Shown piece after piece: positions 63,080 to 64,000 of a stretch of DNA of 64,000 nt. The translations under genes were made by a program, and so were the position numbers. The notes below the pieces were generated by a model. It did not search any database, was not told where the DNA came from, and saw nothing but the letters and a program-made list of their open reading frames with translations. This DNA is from Prorocentrum cordatum. Lineage: Eukaryota; Sar; Dinophyceae; Prorocentrales; Prorocentraceae. Location of the stretch: assembly GCA_963575745.1 (NCBI GenBank), contig CAUYUJ010020550.1:7003-71002 (forward strand). The letters run 5' to 3'. Numbering within the stretch: position 1 is the first letter of the stretch; each line of letters starts with the position of its first letter.

Positions 63080-63678
63080 CCCTCTTGGATCTTGGACCCT
63101 CGGGCGTGAGGAAGCGTTGGGAGGATGCAGAGCGTCTCAAAACACAGCTCGACTCGGCGTTTGCAGATATAGCGACTCCTCCGGACTGCGCGCCGCGCCC
63201 GAGCGTGATGGAGGAGCTGCCAGCAGGTTGGTCGGCCGACCACGCCGTATTCTACGAGTTTTTCAGGAATTGCGATGTCCGCGGCACTGATGTGCGCCTC
63301 AACCCACTCATGTTTTATCGCGCACATGCCTGGCCGCGCAAGCCCATCAATACCCTCGCATGGAAATGGAGGACAATTTAACGCTACCGCTACAAGAGAT
63401 ATTCACACATCAATGAACTTGAGCTGCGCACCTTTCTTAACTATTTGCGCCTGCGTGCCCGCCGGTGTGCTCGGCACAGAGCCCGATTCCTTAGCATCTC
63501 GGACTCGCAGGTTGCTGTCTCTGCTCAGGCCAAGGGCCGCTCGTCCAGCATTCGTCTGAATGCTGTTCTTCGCCGGATCGCGGGCGTCAGCATCGCTTGT
63601 GATATGAGGGCAGCGGCGGGCTGGACTAAGTCCGAGTGGAACCCCGCTGATGCGCCCTCCCGCTCCTATGCCAAGTAA
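63080..63678 (+). pseudogene. RNase H remainder of the methyltransferase element
   Basis: One frame reads WEDAERLKTQLDSAFADIA, DVRLNPLMFYRAHAWPRKP and INTLAWKWRT, then a TAA at 63379. It continues in the same frame as YSHINELELRTFLNYLRLRA (Glu motif), FLSISDSQVAVSAQAKGRS (Asp motif) and WNPADAPSR (final Asp), ending at a TAA at 63676-63678. These are the later RNase H motifs of DIRS-like elements. Only the single stop breaks this part. Confidence 0.75.
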
Positions 63679-64000
63679 GGCTAAGGCGCGCGGTGCAATC
63701 ATCGCCACCCAGGAGGAACGACGAGCAGAGAGACAGGGCGCCAAGTTGGTGCGCAGAAGTGAACGACTTGAGAAACGGTATGATAAAGCGTTGGAAAGGT
63801 TTCATATATCTACAGTTGATTGGAATCGATATTCCTGCGTCCCCGTATGCCATCGACGACGCCATCGTTGAGTATATTACTTTCCTTTGGGAGGACGGCG
63901 ATGCCATTGGCACAGTCGGGGACGCGATCAGCGGCATGCAGGCCCGCATTCCGGCCCTCCGGAAACACCTCCCGGGGAGCTGGCTCATGCTCAAACCATG
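63665..64000 (+). pseudogene. Tyrosine recombinase N-terminal domain, frameshifted and cut by the window edge
   Basis: A basic lead (KAKARGAIIATQEERRAERQ, SERLEKRYDKALERFH) runs to about 63805. With a one-base shift it continues IYLQLIGIDIPASPYAIDD, AIVEYITFLWEDGDAIGTVG, DAISGMQARIPALRKHLPGS to the last base. The EYIxxLWEDG...SGMQ...PALR...SW pattern is the SAM-like N-terminal DNA-binding part of tyrosine recombinases in dinoflagellate elements. The catalytic Arg-His-Arg-Tyr region would lie to the right of the window. Confidence 0.65.

Larger units (their letters stand above)
57129..64000 (+). mobile_element. Retroelement with gag-like, RT, C5-methyltransferase, RNase H and tyrosine recombinase parts; decayed, right end outside window
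   Basis: In order on the plus strand: gag-like segments (57.13-58.58 kb), a linker (58.58-59.28), minisatellites (59.69-60.30), RT (60.65-61.57), RNase H motif 1-like (62.02-62.08), methyltransferase (62.16-63.07), RNase H remainder (63.38-63.68), and the N-terminal part of a tyrosine recombinase (63.70 to the edge). A tyrosine recombinase in place of a DDE integrase or AP endonuclease suggests a DIRS-like integration mode. At least five frame changes and one in-frame stop show it is inactive. No SL or terminal repeat was found. Confidence 0.75.

Noticed and set aside
1-64000. CRISPR array, rRNA, tRNA, bacterial-type promoters, ribosome binding sites or terminators
   Set aside because: The repeats lack unique spacers of constant length, no tRNA or rRNA fold was recognised, and the SL evidence shows a eukaryotic nuclear sequence.

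Overview
This window looks like nuclear DNA from a dinoflagellate. The clearest sign is the dinoflagellate trans-spliced leader (SL). One copy on the minus strand at 7524-7545 matches the 22-nt SL exactly. Copies with one change sit at 41947-41968 (plus) and 38841-38861 (minus), and the last is followed by a second, truncated SL. Other signs agree: high GC, no rRNA or tRNA gene, kilobases of simple repeats, and a retroelement that joins a gag-like protein, reverse transcriptase, cytosine methyltransferase, RNase H and tyrosine recombinase. From memory the repeat peptides and LINE proteins resemble Prorocentrum, but the genus cannot be proved here.

Layout. 1-4.2 kb: tandem and minisatellite repeats. 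4.26-7.55 kb: an SL-headed LINE on the minus strand, cut off at the start of its reverse transcriptase. 7.5-11.4 kb: (TCC/GGA)n and (ATC)n arrays, a dispersed repeat and a foldback element. 11.4-16.6 kb: minus-strand LINE debris in scrambled order (ORF1, RNase H, a GCTAA array, endonuclease). 16.6-34 kb: mostly microsatellites ((GGA)n, (ATC)n, (GT)n), an 88-bp satellite, and several foldback or TIR elements. 34-37 kb: a cluster of small inverted-repeat elements. 37.45-38.86 kb: a processed retrogene on the minus strand with two relict SLs. 39-41.9 kb: more repeats. 41.95-47.82 kb: a nearly full-length SL-headed LINE on the plus strand with open ORF1 and ORF2, lying inside a (GGA)n tract. 48-56.2 kb: duplicated repeats, a 100-N gap (51694-51793) and a 1.3-kb minisatellite. 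57.1-64.0 kb: a decayed plus-strand RT-methyltransferase-tyrosine recombinase retroelement that runs off the end of the window.

The only sequence that looks like host protein is the retrogene, plus a short thrombospondin-like scrap at 52.4 kb. Everything else recognisable is mobile-element protein or repeat. The genes do not form an operon. What they share is mechanism: mRNAs receive the SL, are reverse transcribed (probably by LINE machinery), and return to the genome carrying the SL, often beside (GGA)n tracts. Reading frames through the microsatellites were not called as genes.
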